From Plantago ovata (Eukaryota; Streptophyta; Magnoliopsida; Lamiales; Plantaginaceae), in NCBI GenBank assembly GCA_028274465.1, contig CM051456.1, forward strand, positions 77,672,753 to 77,736,752: DNA of 64,000 bases, given 5' to 3'. The translations under genes were made by a program, and so were the position numbers. The first letter of the stretch is position 1, and each line of letters starts with the position of its first letter. Positions 42,818-54,552 of the stretch are shown here, one piece after another. The notes under the pieces are model-generated. The model had not been told where the DNA came from. It worked only from the letters and a program-made list of their open reading frames with translations, and made no database searches.

Positions 42818-44149
42818 ATGATGTCCATGCGCGCTCGCATGACACCCCAATTCTCGCAGGTGAGGAGGGGATCATCCATATACATGGAAGACGAGTTAAG
42901 GAGGTATGAGGTGACGGCGTCCATGGTGAGGTACTTACCAAGATACGAAGATGGAGTAGGGATGGACCCATGGAGTTTCATTCGATCCTATGAGGAGGAA
43001 ATAGAAAGAATTCCAGCAGAAGGGTTTACTAAGGACCAATTGTGCAGGAAACTATTTTCTTTCGCTCTTGGGTATGAGCCGAGGCGTTGGATTGCAAGGT
43101 TAGAACCAGGATCGCTGAAAACGGGGGGCCAAGTAGTAGAGGAGTTCTTGGCACGGTTCATGCCTTATCATGAGACGATTGCCTTACGTGATAGGATCCA
43201 ATATTTCGAGCAAGGAGAGTATGAGCAGTTTTGTGACGCCTACGAACGTTTTGAGATGTATAAACGTGAGTACCCCCATCACTGTTTCAAAGATGGGGAG
43301 TTGATTTGGTGCTTCGTTGGTGGACTTCCTGAAGAGGAACGACTTAGAGTGGATCGGTTGAGCGGCGGTCTGGGAGAATGTACGGTTGACGAGGCAGAAG
43401 AAGTCCTCCGTAAGTACGCCAGAGGTTCAACACAATCCGATGAGGTCATACCAATTCCCATCACCGCAAAGGAAGTAGATCGACGTGAAGCAGAAAGCTC
43501 ATCCGAGGAGTATTTTGAAGCCGAAACAATCAGTGAGGAAGATGAAATTGCACATGCCGAGCAAGTTGAAGATGACCTTCGTATAGCAAAAGTTGTTGAA
43601 GAAGTTGAAGTAACTGAGCATCTTACGGAAGAATTTAGCTTATTGAATTGTGCTGAAGTAGAAGGGGTTCGAGAACTTGAAGAGGAGAAAGGATTGGAAG
43701 GCGACGCCCCCCTGGAGGTGGGGGGCGAGTCGCCCAGCATGGGGGGAGAACCGCCTCCCATGACCAGTAAGCTGGATGACCCTAGCTCCCCTGTTTCTTT
43801 ACTCGCAGACATTCGTATCAATCCAAAGCCACTTCCTTCCATTACTACTGAGGTTCTTAAGTACAAAGAGGTGAATCTACTCCTCCGAGGTGGAAAGCTT
43901 GACAAGCAAGATACACAGGAGCCACCACTAAACAAGCACCTCAATGAAGTCAAACTGAATGTCCTCCTATGGATGAAGTCCTTATTGGATATGCCTGCAA
44001 AGCAAACCAGTCCATTCACCATGGTGAGATATTTGAAGCTTCCTAGGTCTCTTTGCTACATCGGACCAAGAGAATGGCGGCCACCGTGGGGAGGTACTCT
44101 TGAGTCCATTCTTGAATACTCAGCCGACCGAGGCCAAACCGTTCGGTAA
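42818..44149 (+). CDS. Divergent Gag-like protein of A3 (444 aa)
   Basis: The first ATG in a good position is 42818, after a leader with an ACTACAG acceptor-like site; the ORF also extends to a TTG at 42788. The N-terminal half resembles the retrotransposon-gag fold (FALGYEPRRWIARLEPGSL, EFLARFMPYHETIALRDRI, FCDAYERFEMYKREYPHH, CFVGGL) but is only distantly like the A1 Gag. An acidic region follows. There is no zinc knuckle and no protease. The C-terminal part (VLLWMKSLLDMPAKQTSPF, REWRPPWGGTLES) is unfamiliar. Codons 43711-43765 are built from the same GC palindrome word found in LTRs. It ends SADRGQTVR; the matching DNA also occurs at the end of the ORF2 region of A1. The frame is intact. 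This may be a non-autonomous element's own structural protein. Confidence 0.7.
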   Translation: MMSMRARMTPQFSQVRRGSSIYMEDELRRYEVTASMVRYLPRYEDGVGMDPWSFIRSYEEEIERIPAEGFTKDQLCRKLFSFALGYEPRRWIARLEPGSLKTGGQVVEEFLARFMPYHETIALRDRIQYFEQGEYEQFCDAYERFEMYKREYPHHCFKDGELIWCFVGGLPEEERLRVDRLSGGLGECTVDEAEEVLRKYARGSTQSDEVIPIPITAKEVDRREAESSSEEYFEAETISEEDEIAHAEQVEDDLRIAKVVEEVEVTEHLTEEFSLLNCAEVEGVRELEEEKGLEGDAPLEVGGESPSMGGEPPPMTSKLDDPSSPVSLLADIRINPKPLPSITTEVLKYKEVNLLLRGGKLDKQDTQEPPLNKHLNEVKLNVLLWMKSLLDMPAKQTSPFTMVRYLKLPRSLCYIGPREWRPPWGGTLESILEYSADRGQTVR

Positions 44150-45655
44150 CATCTAGTATCAATTTTTATTTACTCATTCTCTTTTGCTAGGGACTAGCTT
44201 CAGTTTTATGAGGGGGATGGGATGTGAACCATAACGTTAAGTATTGTTTGGCTTTGTGATGTTGAGTATGGTATCTTGTTTCTTTATTTACATTTGCATT
44301 TGCACGTTTACTGCTTTCTTAGTTTTTTAGGTTGCATTCACTGCATTCATCCTAGGATAGTCTTGCATGTTTTATATGGGGTTTATTGCCGAATTTTTTG
44401 AGCCTTTTTATTGGGTAGATCAACTAACTATGCCATTAATCGTATGCTTCATCTCTATGAATTTTTTTGAGGTTTTTCTCGCTTGGCTTGTTACATTTAT
44501 GTATTGCACTTAGTTAAGCTTGGTAGTCTCGACATCTCTTAGTGGTGTTTTCTCTACTGCGGTTCACGAAGGCCTTTATAATAGGATGATGCATGTTAGG
44601 GTCTTATGGTTGTTTTCCCGAGTAATTATGTACCTAAGAGGCAACAAGTCTTCACCATGCTTTGAGATTGCTAAATGCCTAGGAAGGAGGTAGTGTGAGG
44701 TTATGTGATCCTTTGTTTATAACCTATTCTTTCAAATAGGTTTGGGGAGGGGGTTGCACCATCATTAGACTTGTTTTTCGTTTTTCATTCCCGTATCGTG
44801 AGTGTATTTTTCCTTTTTCGTAAATTTTGTACTCCAACCTATTCTTTCGAATAGGTTTGGGGAAGTCGTGTGAGTCATTTTCTCTCCTTTTGTTTTGCTA
44901 CTGCTGGCTAAAAAAAAATCGAAAAAAAAGAAAGAAAATTTCCAGGAAAAAAGAAAAAAATAAGAAAAAAAGAAACTGGAAAGAAAAAAGAAAAAAAAGA
45001 AAAGACCCCAAAAAAGCAAAAAAGGGTCCAAAAAAGAAAGCCAAATAGCAGTTTAGCAAAGTATTGTGTCTCATTTTCGAATTCTTGTAATGTTCGTAAT
45101 CGTGTTGTAATTTTCTATTTTTTATCTTTTTGATTTGAGTGTCATCTGTTCTAGACCACCCTCGTCCTGCCATTCAGGAAGTGGTGAATAGCTTAAGACT
45201 TTACTTGAAAGATGGGTAGAATAGGGGAGTGTTATCTTTTATAGGGAACCCCCCTTCGTTTGATGAGAGCCAGTACTGGTTCGACCTCTTTGAGGGAAAG
45301 TCTTAAACTTGGTGAACAGCAGTAAGTCCTCAGTTTCATAGGCACGGGACAACCATTCGTATCTTAGCATGCTTCATTACGTCGTCACTGACTAGGTCCA
45401 GGTAGAGAATGTTACGAGAGACTATCTTGCCTTGACATAAGTGCTTATGTGGATGTGTATGAGTCAATCGAGGTATTCTTCAACCTATATTCATGTTTTG
45501 ATTTGTATGGTTTTTTATTCATATGTTTTTTGATAGATTCAGTAGATTAGTTCATTTTATTTGGCATGAGACTCCATTTTATGTGTTGCATTGTTTTTTG
45601 CATTAGAGTCTAGCTTAGTTGCTTGAGGACAAGCAAAGGTTTGGTTTGGGGAGTT
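44150..45655 (+). other. Non-coding 3' internal region of A3
   Basis: Matches the A1 block 4370-5783: hairpins at about 44720 and 44837, purine tract 44905-45050, PPT GGTTTGGGGAGTT at 45643-45655. No coding sequence is supported. Confidence 0.8.
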
Positions 45656-47058
45656 TGATGAACGTATTTTTGACGCGTTCATCTTGTCTTTTTTACCTTC
45701 TTTTGCTATCTTTTAGCCTTATTTTTTGGTTAGTTTTGTAGAATAGTGTCACGTTTATTGTTTTCTGCATTTTCAGGCACTTAGGTACGAAATGGCGTTT
45801 TTGGAGCTAAAAACGAGCTTTTTTGATAGAAAATGGCCCCGTTGAAGTTCCTTGATCTCCACGGCTTGTTCGTGAGTGTTTGAGCATCAATAAGCATTGA
45901 GAAGGATGAGTCCAAGACACCCGAGGGCCGTACGAGGGCAAAAAGATTGACTTTGAAGACAAAAATCTGCCCAGGAGCCAAGCTAAGCGCCTGGAATAGT
46001 GAAGCGCTCCGCTTCATTTTCCAGGAGCTTTGGCACAGCAGCCAAGAGAAGCGCTCGGAGGGACCAAGCGCTTCGCTTGCCAATCGCTCCGCTTGGCCTC
46101 TCCAGGCGGTCCGCTTGACAGCGGTTACGTTTTCGGATTTTCCTTCTTAGATCTGATCTTCAGTTATTTTTTGGATACTTTTTGAACACTAGCTTCGTTT
46201 TGGAGAGCTCCTAAGCCCCAAAACTCAGAGAAAACTCAGATTACATTGTATTTTAGATTGGATTAAAGGTTTTGGCATAGGATTTCATCCATTGTTTCAT
46301 TTACGGAGAGGTTTTCATCAATACCCACCGATTAGTGACAGCTTGGTGGTAACATTGTATCATTATCTCTTGTCTAGTAGTTTGATTTGATGTATTCTAT
46401 TTACAATTCATATGATTTGATGTCTATGTTGATGAATATGAGTAGCTAAATCCTTTGTGTTGGTGGTAGAATGTAGAATATGCATGCTATGGGTTATGTT
46501 TATGCTTACATGAGATTGTAATTCAATCTTGCTGCAAATTCTTTCATATGATTCTTAGTTGCCTATAAAATATATTCGAATTGAGTATAGTGACAAACTC
46601 TTGGTCAATGAAAGCTATAGGATTGTATGTTAGAGATTTGCAGCATGCTAGATAAATGGTGTTAGTGACAAGCACCTCTAAAGTATTGATAGTGGTCTTT
46701 TATGATGTGTGTCTTGAAAGTTACCTAGACGAGTTGCTTAGCAGACTTGATCGAAGGTTTTACGCACTGAACTTGTGAGCATATTCGTAACCCATGCATG
46801 TGTATTTGATTTCTACCACCAACCGTTTTCCAAACTTGATTACAACAATCTGATTTCTCGTTGCTTTGTTCTAAGAAAGCAATTCTACAAACACTTGAAG
46901 TCGTTGTCTGAAATAACTAGCAAAAACCACAAACAAAGCCACGTTAGGTCCCGAGAGAACGACACTCGGGGAAAACTTGCCATTGCACTCTAGTTTGTGT
47001 AGTGATAAGTGTTCTTTGGCTTTTAAACAAATTTAATTGGTGAAAAACGACATCATCA
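45656..47058 (+). repeat. Type B LTR at the 3' end of A3
   Basis: 1,403 bp, TGATGA...TCATCA, joined exactly at the PPT of A3 yet mostly unlike its 5' LTR. It shares short blocks with type A (AATAGTGTCACGTTT, CGACACTCG) and has its own GC cluster at 46040-46128 with CAAGCGCTTCGCTTG. Flanked on the right by S3 gag. Confidence 0.8.
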
Positions 47059-48145
47059 GAAGCTTCTTCTTTTCTTCAGCAATAAAATCCCTTATGAACT
47101 TCTTCTTCTTTTCAGCAGATTTACCTTTCAGCAAAGGACAATTTACTTTGAAGTGTCCAGGCTTTTTGCAGTAAAAGCAGAGATCATTTCCAACTGCTGG
47201 TTCTTTAGAGGAATTTGCTTGCTGAGCCTGCTTGTTCAGCGAGCTAGCCTCATTCTTGTATTTATGGTAGTTGTTACCAAGATGATTTTTCAGCTTCTCT
47301 TTTGCTTTTCGCCTTTCAAGTTCTTTACTGATGAATTTCTTCATGTTTTTAACAACTACAACATTTTCATCAGCAAGCTCTTTATCATTCTTCTTTTCAG
47401 AAGATGACGGCTTTGCAGCAAGAGCAATGTTTTGCGATTTTTTAGCAAACACATTTTCTCTTTGCTTTGTCTCGTAGTTGACAGTAGCAAGATGAGAGAA
47501 CAACTCTGTATGTGTGATGTTTGGCATTCCTTGATTATAGTAGAAATTCTGAGTATGGATCCATTCTTGGTTCAGACTTCTGATAATGGTTTTCACCTTC
47601 TCAGAATCTGAGTAACGATTTCCAACTCCTAAGGCAGCCATCTCACTTACTAGAGTTGTGAATCTGAAGTCCAAGTCTTCCAGTGACTCATTTGTACCTT
47701 GTTTAAAATTCTGGAACTTTAACTTCAGCACTTCGAGTTTGTTTTCCTTGGTTTTATCAGATCCAACACAAAGATCTTGAACCATTTTCCATGCTTCCTT
47801 AGCAGTTTTGGCACCCCACAGTTTGCACTGTATAGTATCTGGAGTTGATCGAACGATGATGTTTCTTGCTTGGCCATCAACACGGAATCTCTTAGCTTCG
47901 TCGGAAGTCTATTCCTCTCTTGGTTTTGGAACGGCGTTGTCAACCGGCTCTCCTAAGATAGTTTCCTTACCAATGGGATCCGTGGTTTTGTGAGGAAAGC
48001 TTCTGTCAAGTTTAGTGATCTTGATAGGTCCATCATTTATGACAGTGACCATTTCATCACTAATGGCCTCAAGATGTAACATCATGTTGTTCCGCCATTT
48101 TTCATAGTTTTCCAGCTTCAGCAAGGGAGCGTCTCCTAAAGACAT
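47059..48145 (-). pseudogene. Gag N-terminal part of S3
   Basis: Start ATG at 48145 (MSLGDAPLLKLENYEKW, identical to S2). UBN2-type core and CCHC knuckle CFYCKKPGHFKVNC. TAG replaces TGG after KPREE (near 47910), breaking the frame, which then continues in register. Cut at 47059 by the type B LTR; this aligns with S2 position 31168. About 0.9 kb of gag between the two S3 parts is missing, so the Athila-like block did not arrive by one simple insertion. Confidence 0.87.
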
Positions 48146-48243
48146 CCTGTCAGCAAAAGACTACCAAACTGATCAAGTGAGAGTGATTTACGGAAAGTTC
48201 CTAAGGGGATCTAGGTTCAGTGCTGAAGGTTAAACAACCTCCA

Positions 48244-48255
48244 GCTCTGATACCA
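48244..48255 (-). promoter_or_regulatory. Primer binding site of S3 (tRNA-iMet)
   Basis: TGGTATCAGAGC on the minus strand, two bases from the LTR, as in S2. Confidence 0.9.
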
Positions 48256-48257
48256 CT

Positions 48258-49782
48258 TGTTGGTCCCTTTAAACAACAAGAAAAGACTAGAAGGGGGGGG
48301 GGGGGTGAATAGTCTTTTCAAACTTTCGTCGTTTAAAAACTTTCTCAGCAAGAGCTTATTACTTTTCAGTAATGAGTTTGCTGATACTTAACTTTCTCAG
48401 CAAGTACTAGTTACTTTTCAGTAACGAGTTTTACTGGTACTTAAAAAACAGAGTGCGGAAGTCTTTATACAATAAGTGATTTTCAGTAAGTGCTAGTTTC
48501 AGCAAGTAAGCAGAGTGACAGTGTACAGATAGATAAGCTTGCTAAAAACTAAATACAGTAAAGTAAATCACACAGACACTTTTAATAGTGGTATCTGAGA
48601 GTGGCGTAATCTCTCAACTAATCCACTTTGTCCTTTCTAGGACTGAATCCACTAAGATAAGTTTGAGGTTCCTTACAACACCTATCTAAAGCGATTCTAC
48701 AGAAACCAAAGCACACTTGCTTCGTTTCCAACCTAACTAGAGAACGAAACCTTGTTCTCCACCAAACTTGGGACTTATAATCAGCAACACTATGCTTGAT
48801 TAAATTCCCCCTGAATTTCACGCCTGAAAAAGGGTGTTTATCAGTTAGAGAGGTTTGGGATGAGATGACTTGAGTATAACTTATTCACCTATAACAAGTG
48901 ATGTAAGAAACAAATCTTTGAATACTTTGCAGTAAACAAGTTAAGTTGTTTCTGGTGTCTAGACTTGTTCTTGTTCGAAAGAAAGAACACTTAACTAATT
49001 TCTTAGCCGTTAATGTTCCACTTCTTCACAAGTAGCCTTTGTTTCAAGTTTTAAGTCTTGGAACGGATCAATAGGTAGTAAAGAGTAAGAAAGATGAGTG
49101 TTTAAGAACAAGTGAGAGTTTCATCACGTTGTTGACACACTTCTACTCTTTGCCGGATTACCTATATTTATAGTGAATCAAGGGAGTCGTTTGAATTTCA
49201 AATTCTAAGGCTTTGTTCCTTAAGATGTCACTATCTTGCCTTTGTACTTTCAGCAGCGTCCTTCATTTGTCTTCTAGTCTTCATGTTCTTCGCATGCTTA
49301 CTTTTGCATTTAATGTTCATTTGAATGATATTCAAATATGAACGTTGGAGCGCAAATGCAAGTACTTTCAGTAAGAAGGTCACATATGTTTTTCAGCAAG
49401 CGGTCAGTCTCAGTTTCAGCAAGCACAACCTACTCTGTAATATAGATTTTCACTTATGCAAGCTGTTGCTGAAGTTTCCACTTTCTGAGCAACATGTGGC
49501 TTTGTAGATACCATCTTCAGAAATTTTCTTTAGTCTTCAGTCTTCGAATTCTTCAAGTTTCTGAACGGTTCTAATGCTTCAATAGTTCGTTTGTATAAAC
49601 AAAGTACATCATTAGCAAAACTAAAGCACCTAACTAGTACCTACACTAAGTCTTCAGCAAACGTTCCTCTTTTACAATGTCCTTAAAATTCTAAATTTCT
49701 ATGGACCTTAAGAGTACTAGTTACTGGACTTTCCTTAATTTAGCATGGTTAATTGCTCATCAAAATTACAAGTTTCCTAACA
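48258..49782 (-). repeat. 5' LTR of S3
   Basis: 1,525 bp, shorter and more diverged than the S2 LTRs but with the same ends, G run and TTGCTGA words. Its right end lies about 20 bp inside a type C Athila-like LTR, which indicates the original insertion site of S3. Confidence 0.88.
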
Positions 49783-51053
49783 CTATCATTCGGGTCTTTT
49801 TCACCAATTTAGCTATCCTCTTGCATGCATTTTAGTGCATTTTGTTAGAATAGTGTCATGTTTCCATTTTCTTTGATATTTTCAGGTTTTAGGTGAAAAT
49901 CACACTTTTGGATATAAATCATGGCGAAACAATGAAGTTTTGGTGCAACGAGATCACACGTGGTGTGTCAAGCAGTACCAGGACGAGTTTCCAGGCCAAA
50001 AGACCAAGTTTCGGAGCTCAAAACCTTACCCAAGGTCAAGAATCGAAGATCCAGAGGAAGAAAAGGCACGGGCAACTCTCTGCCCGTGCCAGGCGATCCG
50101 CCTGGTGTCCGACGGTCCACCGTGTACCAGGCGGTCCGCCTGGGAGTTGCCGATAGAAACTACGTATATTTTGTAAAGTTGCGAATTTTCATATCTTAGA
50201 TCATTATTTTGCAGACTTAAACCCTAGAGCTTGTTCTGGGTATTTTTTCTCTCTTAGAACCATTGATTCTTAGCGATTTGGGAGCATTGAGTAGAGATTT
50301 GGACATCAATTGATCTCACCTTGCTAGATCTTTGTGAGTTTAGCAATTCACCGGAGATTGACAACCTTTGGTGGTAACATTGTATCTCACAATTTCTGCT
50401 ATTTATCTTTCAATTCAATTATGTTTTCTTATATGATTGCTATTGTTGTTTATGATTTTGATTTGAGTAGCTAAACATCTAGTTGGTGATAGTATGAAAA
50501 TTCATAGCTAGGGTTCATATTATGCATGATTGAGTTTCTGAGTCTTTTACTTGTTTTATTGTTATATTCGAATTTTTGATCCGACTAAGCCAAATATCTT
50601 CGTAGAAAAGTGTTAAAAACACTAGGACAATTCAAGATCATCGTTTTCAATATCTTCAATTACAAGTACTGCTTGAACTAAGACTGACAACCTTAGCCAA
50701 GTATTAGTACGGATAGGAAGCTTTCAAAATACACGTCTACAAATCTGTTTTTGATATTTGTTAATTCGAATTACTTTTAAAGCAGTACGAGTTGCACTTT
50801 CATGCATAATTAGAACTTGATGCTTAGAATGAGCATACTATCACCAACTCTCATCATATATTGTTAAGTAAGTCTAGATAAATTTGTTTACTGAATTTAT
50901 ATAGTTAGTTATTTAGTTAAAGTTTGTTTAGTCCCTAGAGATCGACACTCGAGGTCATCTTACCTCTGCACTACCTGTTTTGCATAGTTGTGAGTTGCCC
51001 TTTGTCTAAAACAAATTTATTTGATTGTTCGAGTCTGACAATCTCGTTCATCA
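49783..51053 (+). repeat. Type C Athila-like LTR (first ~20 bp lost)
   Basis: Ends in TCATCA. Has the GC cluster 50065-50143: GGCACGGGCA/TGCCCGTGCC stem, CCAGGCGATCCGCCTGG (50089-50105) and CCAGGCGGTCCGCCTGG (50127-50143). The missing start is recognisable from the inverted copy next door (TGATGACAATGTTTTTTACA). Truncated on the left by S3. Confidence 0.82.
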
Positions 51054-51381
51054 CTGGCACGGGCAGAGTTCTGCCCGTGCTTTTCTTCCTCCAAGTCCTC
51101 GATGTTTTGTCTTTGGCATGACTTTGAGCTCCGAACTCGGGCATTTGGCCTGGAAACATGTCCCGGTACTCCTTGACACACCACGGGTGATCTCGTTGCA
51201 CCAAAACATCAATGTTTCATCATGATTCATATCCCAAAGTTTGATTTTCACCTAAATCCTGAAAATAGCAAAGAAAATGGAAACGTGACACTATTCTAAC
51301 AAAATGCACTAAACTGCATACTAGAGGATAGCTAAATTGGTGAAAAAGAACCGAATGATAGTGTAAAAAACATTGTCATCA
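51054..51381 (-). repeat. Type C LTR fragment, inverted
   Basis: The first ~330 bp of a type C LTR in reverse, ending TCATCA at 51381 and breaking at 51054 within the GGCACGGGCA stem. The plus-oriented type C LTR was inserted there, giving an imperfect inverted repeat with 49783-50090. Confidence 0.82.
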
Positions 51382-51803
51382 ACCACCCCCAAGGAAATCC
51401 TCGTTACGACGACATTCATAATTTCAACAATTATGAGAACCGTCCCGTAAATGGAAGCATCCATACTCTTACTATCGCCGGAGGACCCGCGGGAGGCGAT
51501 ACTCAAAATCAGAGGGAGATCACATCTGATAATCTCAAGATTAGAGATGTAAAGTATGCCCAAGTTGCGCAACCAGGAACCAATGTAATTTCTTTTGATG
51601 ATAGCGAAATTTCTCTAAGGCACGCCGGAGGAGGAAGCATCTATGACCCATGTGTCCCACTAGTGTTATCCCTCGATATCCAATCTTACAACTTGGGAAG
51701 GATTCTAGTCGACACCGGATGTTCGGCTAACTTAATCTTCACGTGCACTTTGAAGAGGATGCATATGAACCCAAGGGAAGGTCTTAGAGAAGTGAGGAGT
51801 GCC
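51382..51803 (+). pseudogene. Tat-lineage Ty3/gypsy Gag-protease fragment
   Basis: An open frame of 140 complete codons (51384-51803) without start or own stop. Motifs IHTLTIAGGP and FDDSEI, then the protease active site ILVDTGCSANLIF, characteristic of the Tat/Ogre/Retand group and unlike the Athila protease elsewhere in this window. It is cut on both sides by LTR ends; the apparent TGA stop at 51804 is the first bases of the next LTR. Probably the oldest surviving layer of this part of the nest. No lesion is visible in the fragment. Confidence 0.82.
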
Positions 51804-52982
51804 TGATGAACCAGAATTTGTCAGATTCTAATTAATCAAATAAATTTGTATTTAGCCAAAGGCAATTCACAACTACAACGAAAACCGTAGTGTAGCAGTA
51901 AAATAACCTCGAGTGTCTTTGTCTAATCTAACTTAAACTATAAAATCAACAAACTACTTAGCAAAGGTTTTTCTTATCAGATAATGGAGGCTGGTGATAG
52001 TATGATCATTCAAAGCATAACAGGTTAATAATAATGCATGAAGTACCCGATCATTTTGCATAGAGATCTTTGATCAATGAATTATCCAATTGTGTTCGTT
52101 ATATTCAACACTACGAAGATAGAGGTTTTAGATAGATGAAAGAAATAAAGCAATAACTCAAAGTCTAATTCGCTTTACAGCCATCAGCATAATTATTAAT
52201 CCTTCGCTAAGAAATCACATACTATCACCAACGAGAAGTTTAGCTACTCATAGATGTCATGCAATCAACAGAAATCATAGCAAGATTGAATGAAAACATG
52301 TTGAAACATAAATAAATATAAATAGAAAAACTATAAGATACAATGTTACCGAAGGTTGTCAATCTCCGAAGAATCGCGATCTTACAAGCTCCAACACACT
52401 AAGAAAAAGTATCTCCTAAGCTAAGAATCCCCAGAACAGGTTCTGGAGAATTCCTACCTAAAACTAATGAGAAAGGTGAGAGAAAAGGTTTGGGAAAGTA
52501 TGAAAAACGGAGAAAACTGAGCAACTATATATATGCATTCGGCAGATGTGGGGCGAGTCGCCCCACACTCCGGGCGATTCGCCTGGTGTGGGGCGGTTCG
52601 TCCCACGTCCCGGGCGACTCGCCCAGGACCTCCAGTTTGGCTGTTTACGCGTTTTCGACGCGTTTTTAGATTTCTTTTCCTTTTCGGACTCTGTTTTTGC
52701 CTTCTAGTGACCTTTTAGCCTTCAGACTCGACCCCTGGACTTCAAATCCTATCTGGAACCTTCTAGATACTCCAAAAAGGCCTCCGGAACACCAATTCCT
52801 TGTCTACTTCAATATAATTGCCCGGAAAACCTCGTTTTTCACCCAAAACCTGTAAAATACAAACTAAAGGGAAACGTGACACTATTCTAATAAAATGCAC
52901 TAAAACATAGCTAAATTAACATAGAGGATAGCTAAATTGGTGAAAAAAGACTCGAATGAAAGTGTAAAATACACGTTCATCA
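51804..52982 (-). repeat. 3' LTR of A4 (type A, minus)
   Basis: 1,179 bp, TGATGA...TCATCA. GC cluster 52540-52632 with the perfect 19-bp GTGGGGCGAGTCGCCCCAC (52548-52566), immediately 5' (minus strand) of the TATATATAGTTGCTCAG promoter. Followed by the PPT in reverse. Confidence 0.88.
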
Positions 52983-54552
52983 AACTCCCCAAACCGAACC
53001 TTTGCTTGTCCTCAAGAAACTAAGCTAGACTATAATGCAAAAAACAATGCAACACAAAAAATGGAGTCTCATGCCAAATGAAATGAACTAATCTATTGAA
53101 TCTATCAAAAAATATATGAACAAAAACCATACAAATCATAACATGAATATAGGTTGAAGAATGCCTCGATTGACTCATACACATTCTCATAAGCACTTAT
53201 GTCAAGACAAGATATTCTCTCGTAACATTCTCTACCTGGACCTAGTCAGTGACGACGTAATGAAACATATTAGAATACGAATGGTTGTCCCGTGCCTATG
53301 AAACTGAGGACTTACTGTTGTTCACCAAGTTAAGACTTTTCCTCAAAGAGGTCGAACGAATACTGGCTCTCATCAAACGAAGGAGGGTTCCCTAAAAAAG
53401 ATAACACTCCCCTATTCTACCCATCTCTCAAGCAAAGCCTTAAGCTATTCACCACTTCCTGAATGGAAGGACGAGGGTGGTCTAGAACAGATGACACTCA
53501 AACAAAAAGAAAAGATAGAAAACTACAACACGATTACGAACAATACAAGAATTGGAAAATGAGACACAACACTTTGCTAAACTGCTTTTTGGCACTTTTT
53601 GGACCCTTCCTTGCTTTTTTTGGGGTCTTTTCTCTTCTTTTTTTTCTTTTTTCTTTTCCAGTTTTTTTTTTCTGGAATTTTTCTTTTTCTTTTTTTTTTC
53701 GATTTTTTTAAAGCCAGCAGTAGCACAAAAAAGAAACAATGACACACAAACGACCTCCCAAAACCTATTCGAAAGAATAGGTTGGAGTACAAAATTTACG
53801 AAAAATAAAAATAAAAATAAACTCACAACACACACTAAAAAATGAAAAACAAGTCTAATGATAGCGTAACCCCCTCCCCACACCTATTCGAAAGAATAGG
53901 TTGCAAACAAAGGATCACACAATCTCACACTACCTCCTTCCTAGGAATTTAGTAATCTCAAAGCAAGGTGAAGACTTGTTGCCTCTTAGGTACATAATTA
54001 CTCGGGAAAACAACCATAAGACCCTAACATGCATCATCCTATTATAAAGGCCTTCGTGAACCGCAGTAGAGAAAACACCACTAAGTGATGTCGAGACTAC
54101 CAAGCTTAACTAAGTGCAATACATAAATGTGACAAGCCAAGAGAGAAAAACCTCAAACAAATTCATAGAGATGAAGCATATGATTAATGTCATAATTAGT
54201 TAATCTACCCAATAAAAAAGTTCAAAAATTTTGGCAATAAACTCCACATAAAACATGCAAGACTATCCTAGGATGAATGTAGTGTATGCAACTAAAAACT
54301 AAGAAAGCGGTAAACGTGCAAATGCAAATGCAGACGGATAAACATGCAAGGTACTATACTCATCCTACCAATCCCAAGCTCCAAACTAACAACACTAGTT
54401 CACTTAAATCCCATCCCCCCTCATGAATTTAAAGCTAGTCCCTAGCAGTAAGAAAATGAGGAAATAAGATGTGATACTAGATGTTACCGCGTGGTTTGGC
54501 CTCGGTCGGCTGAGTACGCTCGATGTAAGGTATTGAGACTGCTCGAGGGGCC
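52983..54552 (-). other. Non-coding 3' internal region of A4
   Basis: Reverse of the A1 block: PPT 52983-52995, pyrimidine strand of the purine tract 53575-53715, hairpins near 53764 and 53884. ORFs here are low-complexity shadows. The 3' end of ORF2 with the CAGCCGACCGAGGCC word lies near 54500. Confidence 0.8.

Noticed and set aside
43279..44022. 247-residue minus-strand ORF opposite the A3 gag-like ORF
   Set aside because: Ser-rich complement of the acidic sense strand. The sense ORF has Gag features and correct placement after the primer site.
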